A DNA stretch of 64,000 nucleotides. Source: Streptomyces sp. Edi2 (lineage in GTDB: Bacteria; Actinomycetota; Actinomycetes; Streptomycetales; Streptomycetaceae). Of this stretch, positions 1 to 7,935 are shown in pieces. Each line of letters starts with the position of its first letter. Within the stretch, counting starts at the first letter, position 1. A program made the position numbers and the translations under genes. The notes beneath the pieces are model-generated. The model ran no database searches, was not told where the DNA came from, and saw only the letters and a list, made by a program, of their open reading frames with translations. The stretch spans positions 2,976,001-3,040,000 of the forward strand of contig NZ_JBEJGX010000003.1 of assembly GCF_040253635.1 (NCBI RefSeq), read 5' to 3'.

Positions 1-195
1 CAGGTCTCACCGGACGGCCGCAGCTGGCGCACGGCGGCCACCGTCCGGGACGGCAAGGGCGGCCGCGAGTCCCTCCGGATGGACGCCGCGAACGCCCGGT
101 TCGTCCGCATCCAGGGCGACAAGCGGGCCACCCGCTTCGGCTACTCGCTGTGGTCGGTGGAGGCGTATGCGGTCACGAAGCACGACACTCGGTGA
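1..195 (+). CDS. C-terminal end of a discoidin (F5/8 type C) domain protein, partial
   Basis: The frame is open at the window edge and ends at TGA 193-195, leaving 64 visible residues. They read as the closing strands of an F5/8 type C or CBM32-like beta-sandwich: an RFVRIQG strand, then GYSLWSVEAYA, the usual last strand of this fold. Such domains often close secreted Streptomyces glycosidases and lyases and bind sugars, but the catalytic part lies outside the window, so the enzyme class cannot be told. The following 220 bases to the HNH gene hold short GAACGGGGCCCGG-like repeats and no clear gene. Confidence 0.7.
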   Translation, partial: QVSPDGRSWRTAATVRDGKGGRESLRMDAANARFVRIQGDKRATRFGYSLWSVEAYAVTKHDTR

Positions 196-417
196 ACGGG
201 GCCCGGCGAACGGGGCCCGGTGAACGGTGCGTGGTGACTGCTGAACGGTGAGGGTGCGGTGGGTGCGGCGGGCGGCCGTCGTGGACGCCGCGGGATCCTC
301 GTCGCCGCGGCCGGCGGCCACGGGGCGAGAATCCGGCGGCGTCCGCCCCGGCCGGAAGCGGGCCGCACGACAGGTGCGGGACGTGCGACACCACCGTCGT
401 AACGCAGAAATCCGGAC

Positions 418-954
418 CTACGCCGATACGGCGTCGATCCGGGCCAGGGCGTCATCCGCGCCGTACGGCTGCAAGTACGGCAGCCAGCGCGGGTCGCGAT
501 GGCCCGTGCCGATGATCCGCCACGCCAGCCCTGACGGCGGGGCGGGCTGGTGCCGCAGCCGCCAGCCGATCTCGGCGACATGGCGGTCGGCCTTGACGTG
601 GTTGCAGCGCCGGCACGCGGCGACGACGTTTTCCCAGGTGTGCTGACCTCCGCGGCTGCGCGGGATGACGTGGTCGACGCTGGTTGCGACGCCACCGCAG
701 TACATACAGCGCCCGCCGTCACGCGCGAACAGCGCCCGGCGGGTCAGGGGAACGGGGCCGCGAAAGGGCACCCGCACAAACCGCTTCAAGCGGACCACAC
801 TCGGAGCGGGTATGACATGGGTCGCACTGTGCATCAGGGCGCCGGACTCCTCGAGGCTGACAGCCTTCTCATTGAGGACGAGGATGAGCGCGCGGCGGAG
901 CGGTACGACGCCGAGCGGCTCGTACGACGCATTGAGGACCAGGACATGCGGCAC
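418..954 (-). CDS. HNH endonuclease family protein
   Basis: 178 residues from a GTG start preceded by AAGGAGG at good spacing; a longer in-frame start exists upstream but lacks this ribosome site. The core shows the HNH/zinc arrangement: CMYC (Cys83, Cys86), VDHVIPRSRGG (His95), a WENVVAAC segment with Asn109, and CRRCNH (Cys114, Cys117). The N-terminal VLVLNASYEPLGVV is typical of the small actinobacterial HNH proteins of this length. It probably cuts or nicks DNA in the cytoplasm; the physiological role of this conserved chromosomal family is unclear. It is divergent from the MscS gene, with about 290 bases between. Confidence 0.85.
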   Translation of the reverse strand: MPHVLVLNASYEPLGVVPLRRALILVLNEKAVSLEESGALMHSATHVIPAPSVVRLKRFVRVPFRGPVPLTRRALFARDGGRCMYCGGVATSVDHVIPRSRGGQHTWENVVAACRRCNHVKADRHVAEIGWRLRHQPAPPSGLAWRIIGTGHRDPRWLPYLQPYGADDALARIDAVSA

Positions 955-1244
955 GGGTGCCTCCTTGTACGCCGGCGGCGCGTGGCTCGCGCCGGGACGA
1001 TCTCCCCACAGTGTCCCCCGGTGCCTGGTGGGAGCGCCACCATGACCGAGTAACGGGTCGGAGGTGTTTTCCACCACACACCGGCACGTCCGGCCGGATC
1101 CGGTTCATTCCGGCCCTCCGCACAACTATCCGACTCGAACAAGGGCGCGGACCGTTCCTGTTGCCCCGTTAGTGTGGTTGGTCTGCCCGGTTCACGGTGT
1201 CCCACCGGGGCCCGGGTCTGCTGTCCCACACGGAAGGTTCGACT

Positions 1245-2333
1245 GTGTTCTGGTCCGCTTCGCCGGCCGCTGCCGCGCACCTGAGCGCCGCCACGCCCGG
1301 CCCATCCGGCCCGACGTCGCTCGACGACGCCACGGACAAGGCCACCAATGCCGCCGGCTGGGTGCAGGAGAACTGGGGGACGTGGCTCACGTCCGGCCTG
1401 CAGATCTTGCTGATCATCGTGATCGCGGTGGTGCTGCGGCATGTGATCCGCCGCACGATCACCAAGCTCATCGAGCGGATGAACCGCACCGTGGCCGCCG
1501 CCCAGGGCACCGCGCTGGGCGGTCTGCTCGTCAACGCCGAGAGACGCAGGCAGCGCTCCGAGGCCATCGGCTCGGTGCTGCGCAGTGTCGCCTCCTTCGT
1601 CATCATGGGCACCGCCGCCCTGACCGTGCTCTCCGTCCTGAAGATCAACCTGGCGCCGCTGCTGGCCAGTGCCGGTGTGGCCGGTGTCGCCATCGGTTTC
1701 GGCGCCCGCAACCTCGTCACCGACTTCCTCTCCGGCGTCTTCATGATCCTTGAGGACCAGTACGGCGTCGGCGACGAGATCGACGCGGGGGTGGCCAACG
1801 GTACGGTCATCGAGGTCGGCCTGCGGGTCACCAAGCTGCGCGGCCCCAACGGCGCGATCTGGTACATCCGCAACGGCGAGGTCAAGCGGATCGGCAACCT
1901 CAGCCAGGGCTGGGCCACCGCCGCCGTCGATGTGGTGATCGCCGCCGACCAGGACCTGGAGCGCGCCCGCGAGACCATCACCGGCGCCGGCGAGGAGATG
2001 TCCAAGGCCGAGCCCTGGAACGAGCAGCTGTGGGAGCCGGTGGAGGTCCTGGGCCTGAGCGAGGTCCACCTGGACACGGTCACCATCAGCGTCTCGGCCA
2101 AGACCATGCCCGGCAAGGCCCCCGGCGTGGAGCGCGAACTGCGCTGGCGCATCAAGCGCGCCCTGGACGCCGCCGGCGTCCACCTGGCCCCGCGCCCGGC
2201 CCCCGAGGACGAGGACGAGGAGGCCGCCGACTCCTCGGCCGGCATGGGCGCCCCCTCGGCCCTCAACAACCCGCTCTCCCCGCAGTCCCTGGCGACGAAT
2301 CCGATCGCCTCGCCGTCGAAGATGGGGAAGTGA
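1245..2333 (+). CDS. MscS-family mechanosensitive ion channel
   Basis: 362 residues from GTG 1245, chosen because GGAAGG lies seven bases upstream; an in-frame ATG at 1197 has no such site. Membrane helices lie near residues 51-66, 109-131 and 135-169. The third has the small-residue pattern of the MscS pore helix (ASAGVAGVAIGFGARNLV) followed by DFLSGVFMILEDQYGVGD, the start of the beta domain. The C-terminal tail is acidic and low in complexity (EDEDEEAADSS). The protein should open on membrane tension to release solutes during osmotic downshock. Monocistronic, with a hairpin downstream. Confidence 0.92.
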   Translation: MFWSASPAAAAHLSAATPGPSGPTSLDDATDKATNAAGWVQENWGTWLTSGLQILLIIVIAVVLRHVIRRTITKLIERMNRTVAAAQGTALGGLLVNAERRRQRSEAIGSVLRSVASFVIMGTAALTVLSVLKINLAPLLASAGVAGVAIGFGARNLVTDFLSGVFMILEDQYGVGDEIDAGVANGTVIEVGLRVTKLRGPNGAIWYIRNGEVKRIGNLSQGWATAAVDVVIAADQDLERARETITGAGEEMSKAEPWNEQLWEPVEVLGLSEVHLDTVTISVSAKTMPGKAPGVERELRWRIKRALDAAGVHLAPRPAPEDEDEEAADSSAGMGAPSALNNPLSPQSLATNPIASPSKMGK

Positions 2334-2398
2334 AGGGGAGTAAGAAGTAGGGGGAAGTAAACCGGCCCTCCGGGCCTGACGGCCGGGCTGTCGGGGGA

Positions 2399-2427
2399 GG
2401 GGCGCGCCGCGTGGGTGCGCCCCTTCT
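2399..2427 (+). terminator. Hairpin downstream of the MscS gene
   Basis: GGGGCGC (2399-2405) and GCGCCCC (2417-2423) form a 7-bp stem with an 11-base loop, followed by TTCT. It lies between the convergent MscS gene and the minus-strand SUKH-3 remnant and probably ends the MscS transcript. Confidence 0.55.
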
Positions 2428-2483
2428 GCGTTGCGCCGGCCCTGAGCCCGACCGGAGGCGTGCCCGGTCCGCGGCTGCGCCGC

Positions 2484-2964
2484 TCAGACAGGCCGCAGAT
2501 TCCCGCTGATCCAGTTACTGAAGAACTCACCTTTCGTCAGCGCCGAGGCCATACGCTCCGGTGTGATGGCAGCAATAGAATGCGCCGTCCTCGGCCACGA
2601 GGAAGATCGCACCGTCGGGAAGGTCGTATCCGATCCGGAACAGGCGCTTTTGCAGCTCGCGGGACAGCTCCGCGATCTCGCGGAAATCGCCGTCGCAACC
2701 GCCGGTCGGATTGGTGATCAGCAGGCTCGTGGGGTCACTTGGGTGTACCAGCCTGAGCAGCCCGTAGGAAGCGATGAACCGTTCGGCGACACCGAACGAG
2801 GCCATCGGAAATCCTTCCGCTTCCGACTCCGCCACTGCTTCCGCAAGGAATGCGCGAGCCTTCTCCCCGATATCTCCGTTACCTCTCTTTCCGCTGTTAC
2901 CTCTGTCCGGACTCCAGCCATTTCCGGAGAGCCACTGCTGGATCTCGCCGCGTGACATTTCCAC
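2484..2964 (-). pseudogene. SUKH-3 domain protein, frameshifted near its C-terminus
   Basis: As read, the frame from GTG 2964 (or ATG 2958) gives 145 residues and stops at 2527. The body matches the SUKH-3 branch of SMI1/KNR4 immunity-like proteins: LSGNGWSPDRG at the start, ARAFLAEAV, an SYGLLRLVHP strand, then LSRELQKRLFRIGYDLPDGAIFLVAEDGA is recognisable in shorter pieces. After the CCHHT motif the frame runs into GAYGLGADER and stops. The next frame instead gives ERMASALTKGEFFSNWISGN and ends LRPV at 2484, exactly how this family normally ends. One extra base near 2559 separates the two frames. This is either a real frameshift or a sequencing error. SUKH proteins often act as immunity proteins to polymorphic toxins; no toxin gene adjoins it here. 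Confidence 0.72.
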
Positions 2965-3074
2965 AAGCCCGGGAGCTTACGCCCAGGGCGCGGCGACCGG
3001 GGGGGCGGAGGGGACGACGGGCGGCGGGCGGTAGGCGGCGGGCAGCGGGCGGCGAAGCCGGCCCGCCCGCACCG

Positions 3075-3124
3075 TTGACGCCGCCTCGGCCCGCCGCTTA
3101 GCTTCCTGTGGGAACAATTGGAAG
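3075..3124 (+). promoter_or_regulatory. Candidate promoter and operator of the ROK regulator gene
   Basis: TTGACG (3075-3080) and TAGCTT (3099-3104) are separated by 18 bases, a fair vegetative-type promoter for the gene starting at 3185. An interrupted inverted repeat CTTCC (3102-3106) / GGAAG (3120-3124) overlaps the -10, a position suited to autoregulation. Inferred from sequence only. Confidence 0.4.
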
Positions 3125-3184
3125 GTTTCTTAACAGATGCTCGGCGAGCGTTCCTGCGCCGCCGGAAAACGGGGGACCGCTCTC

Positions 3185-4435
3185 ATGGCCGGTGGGCACA
3201 GCGCGCAACGGGCACAGAGAACGCCCGGAACGCAGAAAACACCCGGGACGCCGCGGGTGTTGCGGGCCATGAACGACCGGGCCGCGCTCGATCTGCTGGT
3301 GTCGCGGGGCCCGTTGACCCGTACGCAGATCGGGGAGCTGACCGGGCTGTCGAAGCCCACCGCCTCGCAGTTGCTGGCACGGCTGGAGGCCGCGGGGCTG
3401 GTGCGGACGACCGGGAATGTGACCGGGCGGCCGGGGCCCGGTGCGCAGCTCTACGCGATCGCCCCGGCGGCGGCCCATGTTGCCGCGCTGGCCGTCGATC
3501 AGCTGGGGATCACCGCCGCGGTCGCCGACATCACCGGGCAGGTGCTCGGGGAGGAACGGGTGGACGCCGGCATCGTCACCAGCACCGATACCGGCACCGC
3601 CGCCGTTGCCGAGGATGCGCCGCACCGGACCGCGCAGCTGGTCGCGCGGGCCGTCGACGGGGCGCTGGCCCGGGCCGGGCTGGAGCGCGGGCAGCTGCAC
3701 GGGGCGGTGATCGGCACACCCGGTGCGCTGGACCCGCGGACCGGGCGGCTGCGCTATGCGCCGCATCTGCCGGGGTGGCACTCGCGGGCGCTGCAGGACG
3801 AACTGGCCGAGGTGCTGGGTACGCCGGTCACCATCGAGAACGATGTGAACCTGGCGGCGGTCGCCGAGCAGTACGACGGGGCCGCACAGGACGTCGACGA
3901 CTTCGTGCTGGTGTGGGCGGACGAGGGGGTGGGCGCCGCCCTCGTGCTGGGCGGCCGGCTGCTGCGCGGGGCCACCGGCGGCGCGGGCGAGATCGGCTAT
4001 CTGCCGCTGCCCGGCGCCCCGTTGTCCCGGGGCGGTGACCGCGGCGCCGGGCAGGCGGAGGCCGGCGGCGGCTTCCAGAGCCTGGTCGGTTCGCCGGGCG
4101 TGCTCCAACTCGCCCGGGAGTACGGGGCGCCGGACGTCCGTACCGTCGAGGCGGCGATGGCGCACGACGGGGTCCGGGCCGAGATCGCGCGGCGGCTGGC
4201 GACCGGGATCGCGGCCGTGGTCGCGGTCGTCGACCCGCGGCTGGTGGTGCTCTCCGGCGAGGTCGCCCGGGCCGGCGGGGAGGCGCTGCGCGCCCTGGTC
4301 GAGGAGGAGTTCACCGGGCTCCCGCTGCCCCGCCCCGCCCTGCGCCTGAGCTGTGTCGACGGCCCCGCGATCCTCACCGGCGCACTGCGGACGGCGCTCG
4401 CGAAGGCACGCGATGCGGTGTTCCACACCGGCTGA
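3185..4435 (+). CDS. ROK-family transcriptional regulator
   Basis: 416 residues from ATG 3185 (GGGGGA eight bases upstream); an earlier ATG at 3137 lacks a ribosome site. A winged HTH occupies about residues 36-73 (LTRTQIGELTGLSKPTASQL). A ROK sugar-kinase fold follows: AVIGTPGALDPRTG, VTIENDVNLAAVAEQ, and a GATGGAGEIGYLPL glycine loop. The zinc-binding CxCGxxGC signature of catalytic ROK kinases is missing, as usual in ROK repressors, so it should sense a sugar or sugar phosphate and not phosphorylate it. It heads a co-directional set with a GH4 glycosidase and a BadF-type sugar kinase, its likely targets. Confidence 0.9.
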   Translation: MAGGHSAQRAQRTPGTQKTPGTPRVLRAMNDRAALDLLVSRGPLTRTQIGELTGLSKPTASQLLARLEAAGLVRTTGNVTGRPGPGAQLYAIAPAAAHVAALAVDQLGITAAVADITGQVLGEERVDAGIVTSTDTGTAAVAEDAPHRTAQLVARAVDGALARAGLERGQLHGAVIGTPGALDPRTGRLRYAPHLPGWHSRALQDELAEVLGTPVTIENDVNLAAVAEQYDGAAQDVDDFVLVWADEGVGAALVLGGRLLRGATGGAGEIGYLPLPGAPLSRGGDRGAGQAEAGGGFQSLVGSPGVLQLAREYGAPDVRTVEAAMAHDGVRAEIARRLATGIAAVVAVVDPRLVVLSGEVARAGGEALRALVEEEFTGLPLPRPALRLSCVDGPAILTGALRTALAKARDAVFHTG

Positions 4436-4487
4436 GTGCCGGGCTCCGGCCCGCGGATCCACGCCGCGCGGAACGTCACCGTCCTCT

Positions 4488-4552
4488 TCTTCGCACAGAT
4501 CCTTCGCACAGATCCTCCGCACGGATTCTCCGCACGGATTCTCCGCACAGAA
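4488..4552. repeat. Five tandem 13-bp direct repeats between the ROK and GH4 genes
   Basis: Units at 4488, 4501, 4514, 4527 and 4540 read TCTTCGCACAGAT, CCTTCGCACAGAT, CCTCCGCACGGAT, TCTCCGCACGGAT and TCTCCGCACAGAA. They are contiguous, with the core Y-C-G-C-A-C-R-G-A kept in all five. They fill much of the 165-base gap upstream of the GH4 start at 4601. Either a short tandem expansion or a regulator-binding array. Confidence 0.85.
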
Positions 4553-4600
4553 GGCCTTCGTCGAAGGCGTCACGCTCACCGGAGTGAAGGGCTGGTCCGT

Positions 4601-5920
4601 ATGCCGTCTCCCCAGGGACGCACCCCGCACGCCCGTATCAAGCTCGCCGTGGTCGGCGGCGGCTCCACCTACACCCCCGAACTCATCGACGGTTTCGCGC
4701 GCCTGCGCGAGGTGCTGCCGCTGGAGGAGCTGGTCCTCGTCGACCCGGCAGCGGACCGGCTGGAGCTGGTGGGCGGCCTGGCCCGGCGGATCTTCGCCAG
4801 GCAGGGCCACCCGGGCCGGATCTCCTGTACCGACGACCTGGACGCCGCTGCCGACGGCGCGGACGCGGTGCTGCTGCAACTGCGGGTCGGCGGCCAGGCC
4901 GCCCGCCACCAGGACGAGACCTGGCCGCTGGAGTGCGGCTGCGTCGGCCAGGAGACCACCGGGGCAGGCGGCCTCGCCAAGGCGCTGCGCACGGTCCCCG
5001 TCATCCTGGACATCGCCGAGCGGGTGCGCCGCCGCAACCCCCGTGCCTGGATCATCGACTTCACCAACCCCGTCGGCATCGTCACCCGGGCGCTGCTCAC
5101 CCACGGCTACAAAGCCGTGGGGCTGTGCAATGTCGCCATCGGTTTCCAGCGCCGGTTCGCCGCGCTGCTGGGCGTCTCCCCCGGCGGGGTCGAGCTGGAG
5201 CACGTCGGCCTCAACCACCTCACCTGGGAGCGGGCGGTACGCGTTGCGGGCGAGGACGTCCTCCCCCGGCTGCTGGCGGACCACGGCGACGCGCTGGCCG
5301 AGCATCTGCGCCTGCCCCGCTCGCTGCTCGACCGCCTCGGCGTCGTCCCCTCCTCCTACCTGCGCTACTACTACCGGCACGACGCGGTGGTACGGGAGTT
5401 GCGCGGCGCTCCGTCCCGCGCGGCGGAGGTCGCCGCCCTGGAGCAAAAGCTCCTCGGCATGTACGGCGACCCGGCACTCGACGAGAAGCCGGAGCTGCTG
5501 GCGCGGCGCGGCGGCGCCTTCTACTCGGAGGCCGCGGTGGCCCTGACCGCCTCCCTCCTGCGGCACACCGGCGACACCCAGGTCGTCAACGCCCTCAACC
5601 ACGGCACCCTGCCGTTCCTGCCCGACGACGCGGTGATCGAGGTGCCCGCGACCGTGGACTCGACCGGCGCCACGCCCCTCCCGGTGCGCCCCCTGGAGCC
5701 GCTGTACGCCGGGCTGGTCGCGCACGTCAGCGCCTACGAACACCTCGCCCTCGAGGCCGCGTTGCGGGGCAGGGGCGGCCGGACATCCGACCGGGCGGGC
5801 GGGCGCAACGCCGTCTTCTCCGCGCTCCTCGCCCACCCCCTCATCGGCCGGGCCGACCACGCGGACCGGCTCACCGACGCGCTGATCGCGCACAACCGGG
5901 AGCATCTCCCGTGGGCCTGA
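4601..5920 (+). CDS. 6-phospho-beta-glucosidase, glycoside hydrolase family 4
   Basis: 439 residues from ATG 4601, the first start that places the NAD-binding fold at the usual distance; longer upstream frames run through the 13-bp repeats and look non-coding. GH4 marks: NAD loop VVGGGSTYTPEL (17-28), GQETTGAGG, DFTNPVGIVTRAL, the metal-binding Cys in LCNVAIGFQRR (about 176) and His in GLNHLTW (about 206). GH4 enzymes use NAD and a divalent metal for a redox-assisted elimination, cleaving phosphorylated disaccharides in the cytoplasm. Its last 10 bases overlap the following kinase gene, so the two are translationally coupled. Substrate (cellobiose phosphate, a chitobiose derivative or other) cannot be fixed from sequence. 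Confidence 0.9.
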   Translation: MPSPQGRTPHARIKLAVVGGGSTYTPELIDGFARLREVLPLEELVLVDPAADRLELVGGLARRIFARQGHPGRISCTDDLDAAADGADAVLLQLRVGGQAARHQDETWPLECGCVGQETTGAGGLAKALRTVPVILDIAERVRRRNPRAWIIDFTNPVGIVTRALLTHGYKAVGLCNVAIGFQRRFAALLGVSPGGVELEHVGLNHLTWERAVRVAGEDVLPRLLADHGDALAEHLRLPRSLLDRLGVVPSSYLRYYYRHDAVVRELRGAPSRAAEVAALEQKLLGMYGDPALDEKPELLARRGGAFYSEAAVALTASLLRHTGDTQVVNALNHGTLPFLPDDAVIEVPATVDSTGATPLPVRPLEPLYAGLVAHVSAYEHLALEAALRGRGGRTSDRAGGRNAVFSALLAHPLIGRADHADRLTDALIAHNREHLPWA

Positions 5921-6963
5921 CCGGTACGGCGCTCGCCATCGACGCGGGCAACAGCAAGACCGACGTGGCGCTGGTGGACACCGACGGCAGGCTGCTCGGC
6001 ACGGCACGCGGCGGTGGCTTCCGGCCGCCGGCGGTGGGGACCGGCCCGGCGGTCGACGTCCTGGCGCCGCTGGTGCGGTCGGTCCTGGCGCAGGCCCGCG
6101 CCGCGGGTCCCGTCGGGCACCTCTCCGCGTTCCTGGCAGGCGCCGACCTCCCCGTCGAGGAGGAGCGCCTGGCCGCCGAGATCGCGGGCCGGGGGTGGGC
6201 ACGCACGGTGAGCGTCCGCAACGACACCTTCGCGCTGCTGCGGGCCGGGCTGCCGGACGACGGGGAGCGGGTGGGCGTCGCCGTGGTGTGCGGGGCGGGC
6301 ATCAACTGCGCGGGGGCCGGCCGGGACGGTGCCACCGCGCGCTTCCCGGCCCTCGGCCGGCTCTCCGGTGACTGGGGCGGCGGGGCGTTCCTCGCCGAAG
6401 AGGCCGTGTGGTGCGCGGCCCGGGCCGAGGACGGCCGCGGCGCCCCGACCCGGCTGGCCGACGCCCTGCCCGCGCACTTCGGCCTGGCCGGCATGCCGGA
6501 ACTGATCGAGGCCTTTCATCTGGGGGCCCTCCCCGGCCACCGCCGCCATGAGCTGGCGCCGCTGCTCTTCTCCGTGGCGGAGGCCGGTGACCCGGTCGCC
6601 CGGGGCCTCGTGGCCCGCCAGGCGGAGGAGATCGCGCTGCTGGCCACCGTCGCCCTGAAGCGCCTCGGCCTCCTCGGGGAAGGGGTCCCCGTGGTGCTGG
6701 GCGGCGGCGTCCTGGCCGCCCGTCACCCGCTCCTGCACGACCGGGTCACCCGGCTCCTCGCGGAACGTGCCCCCGGGGCGGTGCCCCATGTGGTGACCGC
6801 CCCGCCGGTGTTGGGGGCCGCCCTGGACACCTTGGACCGGGCGGGGGCGGGGGCGGACGCGTACGGACGGTTGCGGGCGGCTCGGTGGGCGGAGCGGCAG
6901 CCGCCCGGCCCTCAGCAGCCCGCCCCTCAGTCCCCCGCCGGAAGCGCCAAGTCCCGTACGTGA
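5911..6963 (+). CDS. BadF/BadG/BcrA/BcrD-type ATPase, likely N-acetylglucosamine kinase
   Basis: 350 residues from GTG 5911, overlapping the GH4 stop by 10 bases, with GGGAG upstream. ASKHA-fold marks: phosphate-1 loop DAGNSKTDVALV (from residue 11), NDTFALLRAG, VVCGAGINCAG, and a late PVVLGGGVLAARHPLL loop. This arrangement is that of the eukaryote-type GlcNAc kinase branch of the BadF family, which phosphorylates amino sugars with ATP. With the GH4 enzyme and two sugar-type regulators it forms a plausible route from an imported (amino)disaccharide to a sugar phosphate. Its 3' end overlaps the convergent FadR-type gene by 37 bases. Confidence 0.85.
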   Translation: MGLTGTALAIDAGNSKTDVALVDTDGRLLGTARGGGFRPPAVGTGPAVDVLAPLVRSVLAQARAAGPVGHLSAFLAGADLPVEEERLAAEIAGRGWARTVSVRNDTFALLRAGLPDDGERVGVAVVCGAGINCAGAGRDGATARFPALGRLSGDWGGGAFLAEEAVWCAARAEDGRGAPTRLADALPAHFGLAGMPELIEAFHLGALPGHRRHELAPLLFSVAEAGDPVARGLVARQAEEIALLATVALKRLGLLGEGVPVVLGGGVLAARHPLLHDRVTRLLAERAPGAVPHVVTAPPVLGAALDTLDRAGAGADAYGRLRAARWAERQPPGPQQPAPQSPAGSAKSRT

Positions 6964-7619
6964 CCGGCGAGGAGCAGGACCGCGGCGTCCACGGCGGCCC
7001 GGGGGTCCCGGTCGCGGATGGCGTCGGTGAGGCGGGAGTGCGGGTCGTCGGGAGCCGCGGTGGCGGTGTCCAGGCAGGCGGCGCGGCGCAGTTCCTCGCG
7101 CAGGGCGGCGCTCAGCGAGCGGTAGATGTCGGCGAGGACGGGGTTGTCGCTCGCCTCGGCCACCAGGACGTGGAACTCGGCGTCGGCGGCGGTGAAGGCC
7201 TCGCTGTCCTGGGCGTCGAGAGCGGCCCTGCGGCGGGCCAGCGCGGCTTCGATGCCGGCGAGCTGGCGGTCCGTACGGTGCTTGGCCGCCTGGCGGGCGG
7301 CGACCACGTCGAGGCCCTGGCGGACCTGGGTGACATGGCTGAGCTCGGCGCGTTCGAGGCGGCGGCGGAGGGCGAGGGCGCTGTCGTCGTCGGAGAGCAC
7401 GAAGGTGCCGTCGCCCTGCCGGGGCTCCAGGAGGCCGGCGTGCACCAGGGACCGTACGGCTTCGCGGACCGAGGCGCGGCTGACCCCGAGGGTTTCGGAC
7501 AGGGCGCTCTCGGGCGGGATGCGGCTGCCCACCGGCCAGGTGCCGTTCACGATCTGGGCGCGGATCTCGTCGGTCGCGGTCTCCACCAGCGACACCCTGC
7601 CCTTGCGGACCGACTGCAC
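6927..7619 (-). CDS. GntR-family regulator, FadR/FCD subfamily
   Basis: 230 residues from GTG 7619 with GGGAG upstream. The N-terminal GntR winged helix is clear (residues 15-75: IPPESALSETLGVSRASVREA, then a GLLEPRQGDGTFV wing). An all-helical FCD ligand domain follows with His in EFHVLVAEAS, PHSRLTDAI and AGHVRDLAL, the positions that usually bind a metal and an organic-acid ligand. It converges on the sugar-kinase gene and overlaps its end by 37 bases. Likely a repressor of the adjacent sugar-use genes or of a target elsewhere; the 316-base upstream region is shared with glnX. Confidence 0.88.
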   Translation of the reverse strand: MQSVRKGRVSLVETATDEIRAQIVNGTWPVGSRIPPESALSETLGVSRASVREAVRSLVHAGLLEPRQGDGTFVLSDDDSALALRRRLERAELSHVTQVRQGLDVVAARQAAKHRTDRQLAGIEAALARRRAALDAQDSEAFTAADAEFHVLVAEASDNPVLADIYRSLSAALREELRRAACLDTATAAPDDPHSRLTDAIRDRDPRAAVDAAVLLLAGHVRDLALPAGD

Positions 7620-7935
7620 GGGATCACTCCCCCTTCGGCGCGGTGTCCGGGCCCCGGTGTCACCTGATGTCTGATGATTCTCCGCCCACTGTAGTGCCGG
7701 TCCCGGCGGCACGGCGGGCCCCGCCGGAACGCGGCCCGGACACGGCCCGGACGTGGCCAGGACAAGGCCCGGACGCGGTCCTCGAACAAGATCTCCGAAC
7801 AAGATCGGGGCAATCGCGGTGTGTGTGTCAGTGGCTGCGGACATACTGCTGCCCATGCACCGGTTCTTCTCGTGAGCGCTCCCGGGCGCCGTGCACGGGG
7901 TCCGGTCCCGACGTCAGCGCCCAGGGGGAGGTTCC
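7620..7935. promoter_or_regulatory. 316-bp divergent intergenic region, FadR-type gene / glnX
   Basis: No gene seen. It holds an 11-mer direct repeat CGAACAAGATC at 7783-7793 and 7796-7806, three GGCCCGGAC words between about 7732 and 7773, and TGATGTCTGATGA around 7664-7676 just upstream of the FadR-type start, which could be its operator. The glnX start has its own GGGGGAGG site at 7924-7931. Confidence 0.5.

Noticed and set aside
3098..6202. 1034-residue minus-strand frame opposite the ROK and GH4 genes
   Set aside because: Antisense shadow created by the GC bias; the plus strand carries unmistakable ROK and GH4 motifs.
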